Part shown: positions 26,044 through 34,608 of the stretch, piece by piece
How the letters are laid out: every line of letters starts with the position of its first letter
How positions within the stretch are numbered: the first letter of the stretch is position 1
Source: Saccharothrix ecbatanensis
GTDB taxonomy: Bacteria > Actinomycetota > Actinomycetes > Mycobacteriales > Pseudonocardiaceae
Reading direction: 5' to 3'
Length of the DNA stretch: 64,000 bases
Assembly: GCF_014205015.1 (NCBI RefSeq)
Contig: NZ_JACHMO010000001.1
Span: 8,928,001 to 8,992,000, forward strand
Program-made: the position numbers and the translations under genes
The notes under the pieces: generated by a model
What the model saw: only the letters and a program-made list of their open reading frames with translations
Database searches by the model: none
Told to the model about the DNA's origin: nothing

Positions 26044-28309
26044 GGGCCTTTCCGTCGCCGACCACGACCTCGTACGCGCCCTTGGCCACCTCGGGCTTCC
26101 CACCGCCGTCCATGTCACCGGCGGTTACCGCGAGGCGCTTCACGTCGAACGTCACGTCGACCGTCCGCTCCTCACCGGCCTTCAGCTCGACCCGGGTGAA
26201 CGCGACCAGGCGCTGCTGCGGCGTCAGGACCTTGCTCACCGGCTGGTGCACGTACACCGGCACGACGAGCGTCCCGTCCCGCGAACCGGTGTTGGCCACC
26301 TTCACCGACACCTTCACCTTGTCGTCCCGGCCCACCTCCGCAGACTTCAAGGTCGGCGTCGACGTGGTGAACGTCGTGTACGAGAGGCCGTGTCCGAACG
26401 CGAATGCCGGGTCGTACCCCGAGCCCGGAGCCGCGTTCGCGCCCCGCACCTGGTCGTACGAGAACGGCTGGTCGCCGACCGACTTCGGCCACGACACCGG
26501 CAGCTTCCCGCTCGGGTTCACCGCGCCGAACAGCACGTCGGCGATGGCAGCGCCACCCTCGGTCCCCGGCAGCCAGCCCGCGACCAGCGCGGGAGCGTCC
26601 GCGACCGTGCCGAGCACCTGCGGACGGCCGGTCAGCAGCACGACCACGACCGGCTTGCCGGTCGCCCGCACCGCGTCCACCAGACCCTGCTGCGCGGCGG
26701 TGAGGGCGGGCTCCTCGGTGTCCGCCTCACCCTCGGCGCCGGGGTCCTCGCCCAGCACCACGACCACCGCGTCGGCGTCCCCGGCCTGTGCGACCGCCTC
26801 GGCCTGCGTGGGCGCGCTGACCACGTTGGCGGACGGCGCGGCGGCCTTGATGCCCTGCAACACCGTCACGGTCGGCGGCATCGGCGACCACTCGGGCACG
26901 CCCTGCCAGCCGACGGTCCAGCCGCCGAGCTGCCTGGCCGCTGAATCCGCCGTGTCACCGGTCACCACGAGCTTGCCCACGCTGGACGACAGGGGCAGCA
27001 CGCCGCCCTCGTTGCGCAGCAGCACCGCGCTCTCCGCCGCAGCCTGACGAGCCAGCGCGCGGTCGGCGCCGTTCACGATCGCGTCGGCCTTCTCCGGGTC
27101 GACGTACGGCTTCTCGAACAGGCCCAGCTCGAACTTGAGCTTCAGGATCCGCCGCACGGCCTGGTCGATCCGCTTCCCGCTGACGGCACCGCTGCGCACG
27201 CTCGCGAGCAGCCCGGACGTGAACTCGGCCGCGTTGGACGGCTCCATCGCCATGTCCACACCGGCGTTCACGGCCATCGCGATGGCCTCCTGGTAGTCCG
27301 CCGCCACGTGGTAGCGGTCGACCAGGAACCGGATGTCCTCCCAGTCGGTGATCGCCACGCCGCGGAAGCCCATCCGCTCGCGCAACTGGGTCGTGAGCAG
27401 GTACTTCGACGCGTGCGCCGGCACACCGTTCACCGCACCGGAATTGATCATCACGGTGCCGACGCCGGCGTCGAACTGCGGCTGGAACGCGGGCAGCACG
27501 GTGTCCTGGAGGTACCGGATCGGCAGCTGGGCGGGCGCGCGGTCGTGCCCGTTGAACGGCTCCGAGTACCCCGCGAAGTGCTTGGCGGTCGCGGTGAGCT
27601 TCGCGGTGCCGTCGGTCGGATCGCTCTGCTGCCCGCGCACGTTCGCCGCCGCCAACGCGCCGGCCAGCACCGGGTCCTCGCTGTACGTCTCGTAGTAGCG
27701 GCCCCACCGGGTGTCACGCGCGATGTCGGACACCGGCGCGAAGTTCCAGAACACGCCGGTGGCGCGCATGGCCCGCCCGGTCGACTCGCCCAGCCGCTGC
27801 TGCAACTCCGGGTTCCACGTCGCGCCGAGGCCGATCTGGTGCGGGAACATCGTGGCGCTGAGCACGTTCGAGTGGCCGTGCACGCCGTCCGCGCCGTAGA
27901 TCAGCGGGATCGGCAGCCGGCTGTGGTCCATCGCGTACTTCTGGATGGCGTTGGTCATCTCGGCCCACGCGCGCGGCGTGTTCGGGTTCGGCGCGTCACC
28001 GCCGCCGGACAGGATCGAGCCGACCTTCGCGTCCTCCAGGACGGCCTTCATGCAGTCCTCGCGCAGCGGACCGGGGTTCCACTCGCAGTTGCCGCGCAGC
28101 TTGCCGAGCCGGATCTGCGTCATCTGGCCGACCTTCTCCTCCAGCGTCATGCGCCTGAGGAGGTCGTCGACCCGCCGGTCGACCGGTGCGCGTGCGTCCA
28201 GGTACGCCTGTCCCGCGGGTTCGATGATGCCGCTGGCCTGCGCTCCGGTGACGAGCAGGGCGAGCGCGGCCAACGCGGCCACCGCCGTGCGTTTGCGGGA
28301 TCTCAACAC
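26027..28309 (-). CDS. bglX: Secreted GH3 beta-glucosidase
   Basis: Family 3 glycoside hydrolase, 760 residues, releasing glucose from beta-linked oligosaccharides. Signal peptide 1-25 (RSRKR then a hydrophobic core ending AQASG). GH3 N-domain with IYGADGVHGHSN and PVSDIARDTRWGRYYETYSEDP; nucleophile Asp322 in AITDWEDI; GH3 C-domain with LAGWLPGTEGG; fibronectin-III-like tail from about 640. GTG start 28309 with GGAGG seven bases upstream. A CebR-like operator lies 86 bases upstream of the start, so induction by cello-oligosaccharides is likely. Confidence 0.93.
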   Translation of the reverse strand: MLRSRKRTAVAALAALALLVTGAQASGIIEPAGQAYLDARAPVDRRVDDLLRRMTLEEKVGQMTQIRLGKLRGNCEWNPGPLREDCMKAVLEDAKVGSILSGGGDAPNPNTPRAWAEMTNAIQKYAMDHSRLPIPLIYGADGVHGHSNVLSATMFPHQIGLGATWNPELQQRLGESTGRAMRATGVFWNFAPVSDIARDTRWGRYYETYSEDPVLAGALAAANVRGQQSDPTDGTAKLTATAKHFAGYSEPFNGHDRAPAQLPIRYLQDTVLPAFQPQFDAGVGTVMINSGAVNGVPAHASKYLLTTQLRERMGFRGVAITDWEDIRFLVDRYHVAADYQEAIAMAVNAGVDMAMEPSNAAEFTSGLLASVRSGAVSGKRIDQAVRRILKLKFELGLFEKPYVDPEKADAIVNGADRALARQAAAESAVLLRNEGGVLPLSSSVGKLVVTGDTADSAARQLGGWTVGWQGVPEWSPMPPTVTVLQGIKAAAPSANVVSAPTQAEAVAQAGDADAVVVVLGEDPGAEGEADTEEPALTAAQQGLVDAVRATGKPVVVVLLTGRPQVLGTVADAPALVAGWLPGTEGGAAIADVLFGAVNPSGKLPVSWPKSVGDQPFSYDQVRGANAAPGSGYDPAFAFGHGLSYTTFTTSTPTLKSAEVGRDDKVKVSVKVANTGSRDGTLVVPVYVHQPVSKVLTPQQRLVAFTRVELKAGEERTVDVTFDVKRLAVTAGDMDGGGKPEVAKGAYEVVVGDGKARFTVR

Positions 28310-28394
28310 CGAGAACCTCCAGGAATGGATCAGAGAGAGCCGGAAAACACCCTTCCCGCGTGAGGCGGCTCACAACAGGGCTGAATGGCCCATT

Positions 28395-28408
28395 TGGGAG
28401 CGTTCCCA
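28395..28408. promoter_or_regulatory. CebR-type (LacI family) operator
   Basis: TGGGAGCGTTCCCA differs at one base from the CebR consensus TGGGAGCGCTCCCA known in streptomycetes. It lies between bglX and the divergent exporter gene. Confidence 0.8.
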
Positions 28409-28477
28409 CAAGACGAGCCGGTCTCGCTACCAGCGGCGGAAGGTCGACGGGCGAGTAAAGCAGTACGAGCGTCCGGT

Positions 28478-28483
28478 TAAGCT
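28478..28483 (+). promoter_or_regulatory. -10 box of the TSUP gene, leaderless type
   Basis: TAAGCT, six bases before GTG 28490. Confidence 0.5.
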
Positions 28484-28489
28484 GTCCGG

Positions 28490-29293
28490 GTGACCGCCGC
28501 ACTCGACTGGCCCGGCTTCGGCCAGATCTCGCTCGCCGCGCTGCTGTTCCTCTGCCTCGCCGCCGTCCTGGCCGGCGCGGTCGACGCGGTGGTGGGCGGT
28601 GGCGGCCTCATCCAGCTGCCCGCGCTGCTGCTGATCGCGCCCGGCGGCCAGCCGCTGTACGCGTTGGCCACGAACAAGATCGCGTCGGTGGTCGGCACGG
28701 CCGCCGCGGTGCGCACGTACGCGCGGCAGACCACGATCGACTGGTGGTCGGCGCTGCCGATGGCGTCGGCGGCGTTCGTCGGAGCGGTGGGCGGTGCCGC
28801 GTTCGCGGGAGCGTTGGCGCCCGGTGTGCTGAACGGTGTGGTGCTCGTCGCGCTGGTCGGTGTCGGCCTCTACACGTGGCGCAAGCCCGAACTGGGCGCG
28901 GCCGAGACGCCGAGGTTCGCGCGCGTCGCGCAGATCGCCCTGATGGCCCTGGGTGGCGCGCTGATCGGCTTCTACGACGGCCTGGCCGGGCCGGGCACCG
29001 GCACGTTCCTGGTGTTCCTGCTGGTGGGCTTGGTCGGGTTCGCGTTCCTGCGCGCCTCGGCCACCGCCAAGATCGTGAACGTGGCGACAAATCTGGGCGC
29101 CCTGCTGTACTTCATCCCGGCCGGGAAGGTGTTGTGGGGCTTGGGACTGGTGCTGGCGCTGTGCAACGTGACGGGCGCGGTGTTCGGGGCACGTCTGGCG
29201 GTACGGCGCGGCTCGGCGTTCGTGCGCCGGGTGTTCCTCACCGTCGTGATCGCGCTGGTGGTCAGTCTGGGGTGGAAGGCGGCGATTGGATGA
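28490..29293 (+). CDS. TSUP family (TauE/SafE) membrane exporter
   Basis: 267-residue membrane protein with about eight helices. The two TauE/SafE half-repeats are seen: GAVDAVVGGGGLIQLPALL near 30 and IGFYDGLAGPGTGTFLVFLL near 160. The family moves sulfite, sulfoacetate or related organic anions; the substrate is not predictable. GTG start at 28490. Its last 32 bases overlap the tail of the opposite VOC gene. Confidence 0.9.
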   Translation: MTAALDWPGFGQISLAALLFLCLAAVLAGAVDAVVGGGGLIQLPALLLIAPGGQPLYALATNKIASVVGTAAAVRTYARQTTIDWWSALPMASAAFVGAVGGAAFAGALAPGVLNGVVLVALVGVGLYTWRKPELGAAETPRFARVAQIALMALGGALIGFYDGLAGPGTGTFLVFLLVGLVGFAFLRASATAKIVNVATNLGALLYFIPAGKVLWGLGLVLALCNVTGAVFGARLAVRRGSAFVRRVFLTVVIALVVSLGWKAAIG

Positions 29294-30041
29294 TCCGGAA
29301 CGTCGCGCCCATCGGGTCGCCGACCGTGGTGAACCGTCCGAACCGGGACTCGACCACGTCGCCGACCGTGACGCCGCCCAACTCGCGCACCCGCTCGGCC
29401 GTCGCGTCGGCGTCGGACACGGAGAAGTACGTCATCCAGTGCGGCGGGATCTCGGCCGGGATCTCGTTCGCCATCCCGAACACGCCCGCCACCGCGCGGC
29501 CGTCGACCTGGAACTGCGTGTACGGGAAGTCCGGCAACGGGTCCAGCTCCACCCCGAACACCTGCTGGTAGAACTCCGCCGCGCCGAACGGGTCACGGGT
29601 GGCCAACTCGTTCCACACCACCGAGCCCGGCTCGTTCACCACGTACGCGCCGATGTGCGTGCCCGCTTCCCAGAGCCCGAACGCCGCCCCGAACGGGTCC
29701 ACGGCGATCGCCCCGCGCCCCGGGCCGCCGGTGTCGTACTCCGGCACGAGCACCTTGCCGCCGTTGGCGTTGAGCAGCTCGACCGACTCGTCCAGGTCGT
29801 CGGTGGCCAGGTACGTCGTCCACACCACGGGGAACATCACGTCCGGCGGCATCTCGCCGAACCCGGCCACCGGCAGCCCTCGCACCAAGGCCATCGTGTA
29901 GTACCCGGTCTCCGGCCCGCCGACCTCGAAGTCCCAGCCGAACAGGTCGCCGTAGAAGTCCATGGTGGCCTGGCGGTCGGTGGTCATCATGTCCACCCAG
30001 GCCGGTGTGCCGGGGGTGTACGGGGAGTTCAGCTCGCTCAC
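29262..30041 (-). CDS. VOC family protein with two glyoxalase-like domains
   Basis: 259 residues made of two vicinal-oxygen-chelate modules: about 10-125 (PAWVDMMTTDRQATMDFYGDLFGWDF) and 140-255 (VWNELATRDPFGAAEFYQQVFG). Such proteins are metal-dependent lyases, dioxygenases or drug-binding proteins; no function can be fixed. Start uncertain: GTG 30041 (VSELNSPYTPGTP) is preferred; a GTG at 30068 would add nine residues. Overlaps the TSUP gene at its 3' end. Confidence 0.85.
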   Translation of the reverse strand: MSELNSPYTPGTPAWVDMMTTDRQATMDFYGDLFGWDFEVGGPETGYYTMALVRGLPVAGFGEMPPDVMFPVVWTTYLATDDLDESVELLNANGGKVLVPEYDTGGPGRGAIAVDPFGAAFGLWEAGTHIGAYVVNEPGSVVWNELATRDPFGAAEFYQQVFGVELDPLPDFPYTQFQVDGRAVAGVFGMANEIPAEIPPHWMTYFSVSDADATAERVRELGGVTVGDVVESRFGRFTTVGDPMGATFRIIQSPPSTPD

Positions 30042-30108
30042 CTCGCCTACGGTCGCATCGGCAGCCACGGCCCGCGAGTTGATCACTCGAACGTGTGGCT
30101 CAAGGTGA

Positions 30109-30573
30109 GTGCTCCCGCCGGCCGATCCAACCAAGGTGAAGAACCTGTGGTTGGAGTTCAAGGGCTTCGCCCTGGGCGGCAACATGTTCGACCTGGCGCT
30201 GGGCTTCATCATCGGCACGGCGTTCGCCGCGCTGGTCGAGAGCCTCGCGGGCAACGTGCTCATGCAGCTGGTCGCGGCGATCTTCGGCCAGCCGGACTTC
30301 GGCGGCTTCGTGTTCACGGTCAACAACGCCGAGATCCGCTACGGCTCATTCCTGACCGAGTTGCTGAACTTCCTGCTGCTCGGCCTGGTGCTGTTCGGGC
30401 TGGTGAAGCTGATGAAGATGGCCAAGCTCGGGAACTTCCGCGCGCAGGGCTCACGCGAGTGCCCGCACTGCAAGGAGTTCATCGCGGTGGACGCCGACAA
30501 GTGCAAGTGGTGCACCGCCGACGTCCACCCGGCGGTGGTGGACGACGAGGAAGGCGCGTCGCCCGCCCGCTAG
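30109..30573 (+). CDS. mscL: Large-conductance mechanosensitive channel with C-terminal zinc ribbon
   Basis: Osmotic release valve. Residues 10-110 match MscL: cytoplasmic N-helix, pore helix [27 protein letters not shown], and second helix [23 protein letters not shown]. After it comes CPHC-x10-CKWC, a rubredoxin-like zinc ribbon that standard MscL lacks, then an acidic tail. 154 residues. GTG 30109 is used; a GTG at 30136 ([10 protein letters not shown]) is a credible alternative. Confidence 0.88.
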   Translation: MLPPADPTKVKNLWLEFKGFALGGNMFDLALGFIIGTAFAALVESLAGNVLMQLVAAIFGQPDFGGFVFTVNNAEIRYGSFLTELLNFLLLGLVLFGLVKLMKMAKLGNFRAQGSRECPHCKEFIAVDADKCKWCTADVHPAVVDDEEGASPAR

Positions 30574-30576
30574 GCG

Positions 30577-30612
30577 GTGTTGCGAAAGCCCGTGTTGCGA
30601 AAGCCCGTGTTC
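30577..30612 (+). repeat. 15-bp tandem repeat after mscL
   Basis: GTGTTGCGAAAGCCC at 30577 and 30592, with a partial third copy. It begins four bases after the mscL stop. Confidence 0.8.
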
Positions 30613-30635
30613 GCGCGGGACTTCCGACACACCAC

Positions 30636-30833
30636 CTAGTCGCTCTTGCGCGGCCGACCGCGCCGGGGTTGGTCGGCGGCCCCGGAGGGCAGCCGACCGG
30701 CTTCGGCGAGCGCTCGGCGCAGCAGGAACTCGATCTGCGCGTTCGTGCTGCGCAGCTCGTCGTTCGCCCACCTCGTCAGCGCGTCGTGCACCGCCGGGTC
30801 GAGGCGCAGCAGGACGCTCTTGCGCTCGGCCAC
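30636..30833 (-). CDS. Ribbon-helix-helix (Arc-like) DNA-binding protein
   Basis: 65 residues: [38 protein letters not shown] fits the RHH fold (beta strand, then two helices), followed by a basic tail ending GRPRKSD. GTG 30833 begins one base after the SPFH stop, so the two are one operon. It probably autoregulates through the palindrome upstream of the SPFH gene. No toxin gene accompanies it. Confidence 0.85.
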   Translation of the reverse strand: MAERKSVLLRLDPAVHDALTRWANDELRSTNAQIEFLLRRALAEAGRLPSGAADQPRRGRPRKSD

Positions 30834-30834
30834 C

Positions 30835-31755
30835 TCAGGTGTACAACGACCCGGCGTTGACCACGGGCTGGGTGGATCGGTCGCCGCACAGCACGACCAG
30901 CAGGTTGGACACCATCGCCGCCTTGCGCTCCTCGTCCAGTTCCACCACGTTCTCCTCGGCGAGCTTGGCCAGCGCCAGCTGCACCATGCCGACCGCCCCC
31001 TCCACGATCCGCGACCGCGCCGCGACCACCGCGCCCGCCTGCTGGCGTTGCAGCATCGCCTGCGCGATCTCCGGAGCGTAGGCCAGGTGCGTGAGCCGGG
31101 ATTCGATCACCTTCACCCCCGCCGCCTGCACCCTGGCCGCGATCTCCACGGACAGCGTCTCGGTGATCTCGTCCGCGTTCTCCCGCAGAGAGAGCCCGGT
31201 CTCCTCGTGGTTGTCGTACGGGTAGCTGGTGGCGATGTGCCGCACGGCGGTCTCGGTCTGGATGGCGACGAACCGGACGAAGTCGTCCACCTCGAACTTG
31301 GCCCGCGCGGTGTCCTCGACCTGCCACACCACCACGGCGGCGATCTCGATCGGGTTGCCGTCCGCGTCGTTGACCTTCATGGTCGCGGTCTCGTGGTTGC
31401 GGATCCGGGTCGACACCTTCACCTTCGTGGTGAACGGGTTCGCCCAGCGCAGGCCGTCCTGGCGGACCGTGCCGGTGTAGCGGCCGGCGAACTGGAGCAC
31501 CCGCGACTCGCCCGGCGCGACGGTGAACAGCCCGCCCGCCACGAGGGAGCTGCCCGCGATCAACAGCGCGCCGCCCACGATCGCCGGGATGCTCGGCCCG
31601 TCGTCACCGGGGATCGAGCCGAGCACGAGCACCGCCACGCCCGCCAGCAGCACGACCACCGCGCCGCCGAGCACCCCCCACCCGGACACCTCCCGTGCTT
31701 CCTTCTCCCGGACCACCGGGACCGGCATCTGCACCGCAACATCCGTGACGTCCAT
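30835..31755 (-). CDS. SPFH/Band 7 domain membrane protein (slipin-like)
   Basis: 306 residues. Two adjacent hydrophobic segments (about 25-48 and 55-77), then an SPFH domain (about 78-260) with [29 protein letters not shown], and a helical end. Such proteins oligomerise at the membrane and organise microdomains. ATG 31755 with AGGGGTGG upstream. Co-transcribed with the RHH gene. A perfect 16-bp palindrome lies 34 bases upstream of the start. Confidence 0.9.
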   Translation of the reverse strand: MDVTDVAVQMPVPVVREKEAREVSGWGVLGGAVVVLLAGVAVLVLGSIPGDDGPSIPAIVGGALLIAGSSLVAGGLFTVAPGESRVLQFAGRYTGTVRQDGLRWANPFTTKVKVSTRIRNHETATMKVNDADGNPIEIAAVVVWQVEDTARAKFEVDDFVRFVAIQTETAVRHIATSYPYDNHEETGLSLRENADEITETLSVEIAARVQAAGVKVIESRLTHLAYAPEIAQAMLQRQQAGAVVAARSRIVEGAVGMVQLALAKLAEENVVELDEERKAAMVSNLLVVLCGDRSTQPVVNAGSLYT

Positions 31756-31789
31756 GTTCCACCCCTCGAAGTCATATCTCGTGCTTAGC

Positions 31790-31805
31790 AAAGTGATATC
31801 ACTTT
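31790..31805. promoter_or_regulatory. Perfect 16-bp palindrome upstream of the SPFH-RHH operon
   Basis: AAAGTGATATCACTTT, AT-rich in a very GC-rich genome, in the divergent spacer. Likely operator; the co-encoded RHH protein is the simplest candidate. Confidence 0.7.
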
Positions 31806-31864
31806 TTGGGCCGCGACGGCAAACCGCCGGCGATACGAGGACCGAAGTTGTCCGCAATCGGTCT

Positions 31865-31870
31865 TACTGT
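31865..31870 (+). promoter_or_regulatory. -10 box of the AlkZ-like gene, leaderless type
   Basis: TACTGT, six bases before ATG 31877. Confidence 0.5.
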
Positions 31871-31876
31871 GGTCGC

Positions 31877-32986
31877 ATGACCCCGGTACTGAGCCGACGC
31901 GCCCTCGGGCGGGCCACCCTGGCCCGTCAGTTTCTGCTGGCCCGCACGGACCGGAGCGTGCCGGAGGTCGTCACGCACCTCGTCGGCTTGCAGGCCCAGA
32001 CCCCGCACACCTGGTACACCGGCCTGTGGTCGCGCGTCGCCGGGTTCACCCCGGGCCTGGCCGCCGACCTGCTCGTGAGCCGTGAGCTCGTGCGGATCGC
32101 CGTGATGCGCACCACGATCCACCTGGTCACCGCCGAGGACGCTCTGAAGCTGCGTCCGGTGGTCCAATCCGTGCTCGAACGGGACGTGTTCCGCAACTTC
32201 ACCCACGGCCGTGACCTGCAAGGTCTGGACGTGGACGCCGTGGTGGCCGCCGGGCGCGCGCTGCTGGCCGAGAAGCCGCGCACCAACAAGGAGTTGGGCG
32301 CCCTGCTGCACGAGCGGTGGCCGGACCGCACGCCGACCGCGCTCGCCTACGCGATCCGCTGCCTGGTGCCGCTGGTGCAGGTGCCGCCGCGCGGGGTGTG
32401 GGGTCGCAGCGGCGCCATCGCGCACACGAGCGTCGAGGCGTGGCTGGGCGAGTCGGTGGCGGACGAGCCTTCGGTGGACGACATGGTGCTGCGCTACCTG
32501 GCCGCGTTCGGGCCCGCGACGGTGAAGGACGTGCAGACGTGGTGCGGCCTGACCAGGCTGCGCGAGGTGGTCGAGCGGCTGCCCCTGCTGCGGCTGCGGG
32601 ACGAGGACGGGCAGGAGCTGTTCGACCTGCCCGACGCGCCCCGGCCGGAAGAGGACGTGCCCGCGCCGGCGCGGTTCCTCTACGACTTCGACAACATCCT
32701 GCTCTCGCACGCCGACAGGCGTCGGGTCGTCACCGCTGACGTGCGGGCGCAGAACTACGACCCGCACGGTCCCGTGCCGCAGTTCTTCCTGGTCGACGGC
32801 GCCACGGCCGGTGATTGGAAGCTGCACCGCACCAAGGAGGTCGCCACGCTGGAGCTGCGGCCGTTCGGTAAATTGTCCACAATGGACGAGGTGGAGCGGG
32901 AAGGCGGGCGGTTGCTGGCGTTCCTCGCGCCGGACGTGCCGAAGCACGAAGTCCGGACAACCTCACCGGCCGTGCCGCGTCCCTGA
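31877..32986 (+). CDS. Winged-helix (HTH_42) DNA glycosylase, AlkZ/AlkX-like
   Basis: 369 residues of the HTH_42 superfamily (YcaQ/AlkZ/AlkX). Near residue 35 the GLQAQTPHTWY stretch carries the Q-x-Q motif used by AlkZ to hydrolyse damaged purines. The C-terminal part has FLYDFDNILLSHADRRRV, another family block. AlkZ unhooks interstrand crosslinks and protects an azinomycin producer; the lesion handled here is unknown. Four bases separate its stop from the GNAT start. Confidence 0.82.
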   Translation: MTPVLSRRALGRATLARQFLLARTDRSVPEVVTHLVGLQAQTPHTWYTGLWSRVAGFTPGLAADLLVSRELVRIAVMRTTIHLVTAEDALKLRPVVQSVLERDVFRNFTHGRDLQGLDVDAVVAAGRALLAEKPRTNKELGALLHERWPDRTPTALAYAIRCLVPLVQVPPRGVWGRSGAIAHTSVEAWLGESVADEPSVDDMVLRYLAAFGPATVKDVQTWCGLTRLREVVERLPLLRLRDEDGQELFDLPDAPRPEEDVPAPARFLYDFDNILLSHADRRRVVTADVRAQNYDPHGPVPQFFLVDGATAGDWKLHRTKEVATLELRPFGKLSTMDEVEREGGRLLAFLAPDVPKHEVRTTSPAVPRP

Positions 32987-32990
32987 ACGC

Positions 32991-33461
32991 ATGGGGACGA
33001 TCACCGTGCGCCCGCCACGCGCAGAGGACCGGGGACCGCTCGTCGAGGTGCACGTCAAGGCCCGGCGCAGCTACTACGAAGGCCACCTGCCCGAGGCGGA
33101 GCTGGTCGAGTGGGAGGAGGCGGCGCGGGCCAAGGGCTACCACTTCGACAAGCCCGGCCCGGTGTGGCTGTGCGCCGAGCTGGACGGCGAGTTCGCCGGG
33201 TTCGCGCTGGTCACGCCGGACGGCGAGCTGTGGCAGCTCCAGGTCGACCCGGCGCGGTGGGGCAACGGCGTCGGCCTCTCGCTGCACGATGCCGCCATGG
33301 ACGCCCTGCGCGACCTCGGCGTCACGACCGCGCGCCTCGACGTGTTCGTGGAGAACCGGCGCGCGATCCGCTTCTACACCGCCAGGGGCTGGCGTGAGAC
33401 CGGCCGCGAGGAGACGCACGTGCGAATGGCACTCGACCTTGAGGACGTGCGCTCAACCTGA
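32991..33461 (+). CDS. GNAT family N-acetyltransferase
   Basis: 156 residues. The acetyl-CoA site is LQVDPARWGNGVGLSLHDAAM, and the C-terminal VENRRAIRFYTARGWRETG is typical of GNATs. Substrate unknown. ATG 32991, four bases after the glycosylase stop, so probably translated by coupling. Its final codons and stop are part of a 20-bp tandem repeat. Confidence 0.88.
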   Translation: MGTITVRPPRAEDRGPLVEVHVKARRSYYEGHLPEAELVEWEEAARAKGYHFDKPGPVWLCAELDGEFAGFALVTPDGELWQLQVDPARWGNGVGLSLHDAAMDALRDLGVTTARLDVFVENRRAIRFYTARGWRETGREETHVRMALDLEDVRST

Positions 33462-33500
33462 ACGACGTGCGCCCGGCCTGAACGTGCGCTCAACCTGAAC
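33444..33500 (+). repeat. Three 20-bp units spanning the GNAT stop codon
   Basis: GACGTGCGCTCAACCTGAAC (33444), GACGTGCGCCCGGCCTGAAC (33464) and GTGCGCTCAACCTGAAC (33484). Each carries a TGA; the first is the stop of the GNAT gene. Confidence 0.85.
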
Positions 33501-33519
33501 GTGTGATCGCCTGGACGGC

Positions 33520-33888
33520 GTGGAGATCCTGAGCAGCCGAGTCCTCGTCCGCTCCCGCGACCCCGAGCGCGTCCGGGCCTTCTACCGGGACGTGCTCGGC
33601 CTCGCCGTCTACCGCGAGTTCCCCGGCGGCACGGTGTTCTTCCTCGGCCAGGGATTCCTGGAGGTCTCCGGGACCACGACCGAGGAGCCCACCGACGCCA
33701 CGCAGCTGTGGATGCAGGTGCGTGACGTCGCGCAAGCCGCCGAAGAGCTCGCCGAGCACGTCGTCCGGCCCGCCCGGCGCGAACCGTGGGGCCTGGACGA
33801 GCTGTGGATCACCGACCCGGACGGCCGGCGGATCGTGCTGGTCGGGATCCCGGCCGACCACCCGCTACGCCGGGACGTCCGCGAGTAG
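33520..33888 (+). CDS. VOC family (glyoxalase/bleomycin-resistance-like) protein
   Basis: 122 residues, one VOC module: SSRVLVRSRDPERVRAFYRDVLGLAVYRE at the start and ITDPDGRRIVLVG at the end. Function not predictable. GTG 33520. Its last 24 bases overlap the methyltransferase tail on the other strand. Confidence 0.85.
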   Translation: MEILSSRVLVRSRDPERVRAFYRDVLGLAVYREFPGGTVFFLGQGFLEVSGTTTEEPTDATQLWMQVRDVAQAAEELAEHVVRPARREPWGLDELWITDPDGRRIVLVGIPADHPLRRDVRE

Positions 33889-34461
33889 CTGGACCGACGG
33901 CCCCACCACACCGCCGTACTGCTGCAACGACGTGCGCACGCCCGTGAAGCCGGCCGCCTCCGCCTCCTTGATCAGGTCGTACTCGGAGGTGTCCAGCACC
34001 CGCCGGTGCACCGACACGACCAGCCGACCGCCCGGCCGCAGCACCCGGACCAGCTCGTGGAACGCGGCCGGCCGGTTGCCCCACAGCTGGAGGTTGTTCA
34101 CCGAGATCACCACGTCCACGGAGTCCTCGGGCTGCCCGGTCCGCGTCGCCGCGCCCTCCCGCAACTCCACCCGACCGGACACGATCAGCTCGGCACACCG
34201 CTCGCGCGCCTCGTCCAGCATGACCTGCGACGGGTCGACGCCGATCGCCTTCAACGCGCGTTCACCGGCCAGCTTCAGCCCCACTCCCGGACCGGGGCCG
34301 AGCACCAGCACGACCTCCTCGGCCGTCGGCGCCGCCAGGTCCGTGACGTGCTCCTCGACCTTCGCGTTCAGCACGGCCATCACCCGGCCGCCCAGCTCGC
34401 CGACCTTGCCGCGCGGGTGGCCGAACGCCGCGTCCAACGCCTTCATCAGGTTGTTCGCCAT
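33865..34461 (-). CDS. Class I SAM-dependent methyltransferase
   Basis: 198 residues. SAM motif I VVLVLGPGPGVGLKLA, acidic strand 2 IGVDPSQ, motif with VDVVISVNNLQLW, and VLRPGGRLVVS. Substrate unknown. ATG 34461 with CTGGAG upstream. Divergent from the ATP-grasp operon, spacer 147 bases. Confidence 0.88.
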   Translation of the reverse strand: MANNLMKALDAAFGHPRGKVGELGGRVMAVLNAKVEEHVTDLAAPTAEEVVLVLGPGPGVGLKLAGERALKAIGVDPSQVMLDEARERCAELIVSGRVELREGAATRTGQPEDSVDVVISVNNLQLWGNRPAAFHELVRVLRPGGRLVVSVHRRVLDTSEYDLIKEAEAAGFTGVRTSLQQYGGVVGPSVQLLADVPA

Positions 34462-34608
34462 GACTCCAGGGTCGCCAGGAAGGCGGGTGATCGCATCGGG
34501 GATCGCCCCGAGACGGGTTCGGGGAGCGTCCCCGGATGTTTCGGGGGTGTTTCTGTCCTGGACTTCCGCTCTCCGGGGTAGTGCGCTTGGGGCATTCGCG
34601 AGGTCAGT

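Noticed and set aside
30636..31755. RHH protein as an antitoxin
   Set aside because: Its operon partner is an SPFH membrane protein, not a toxin.
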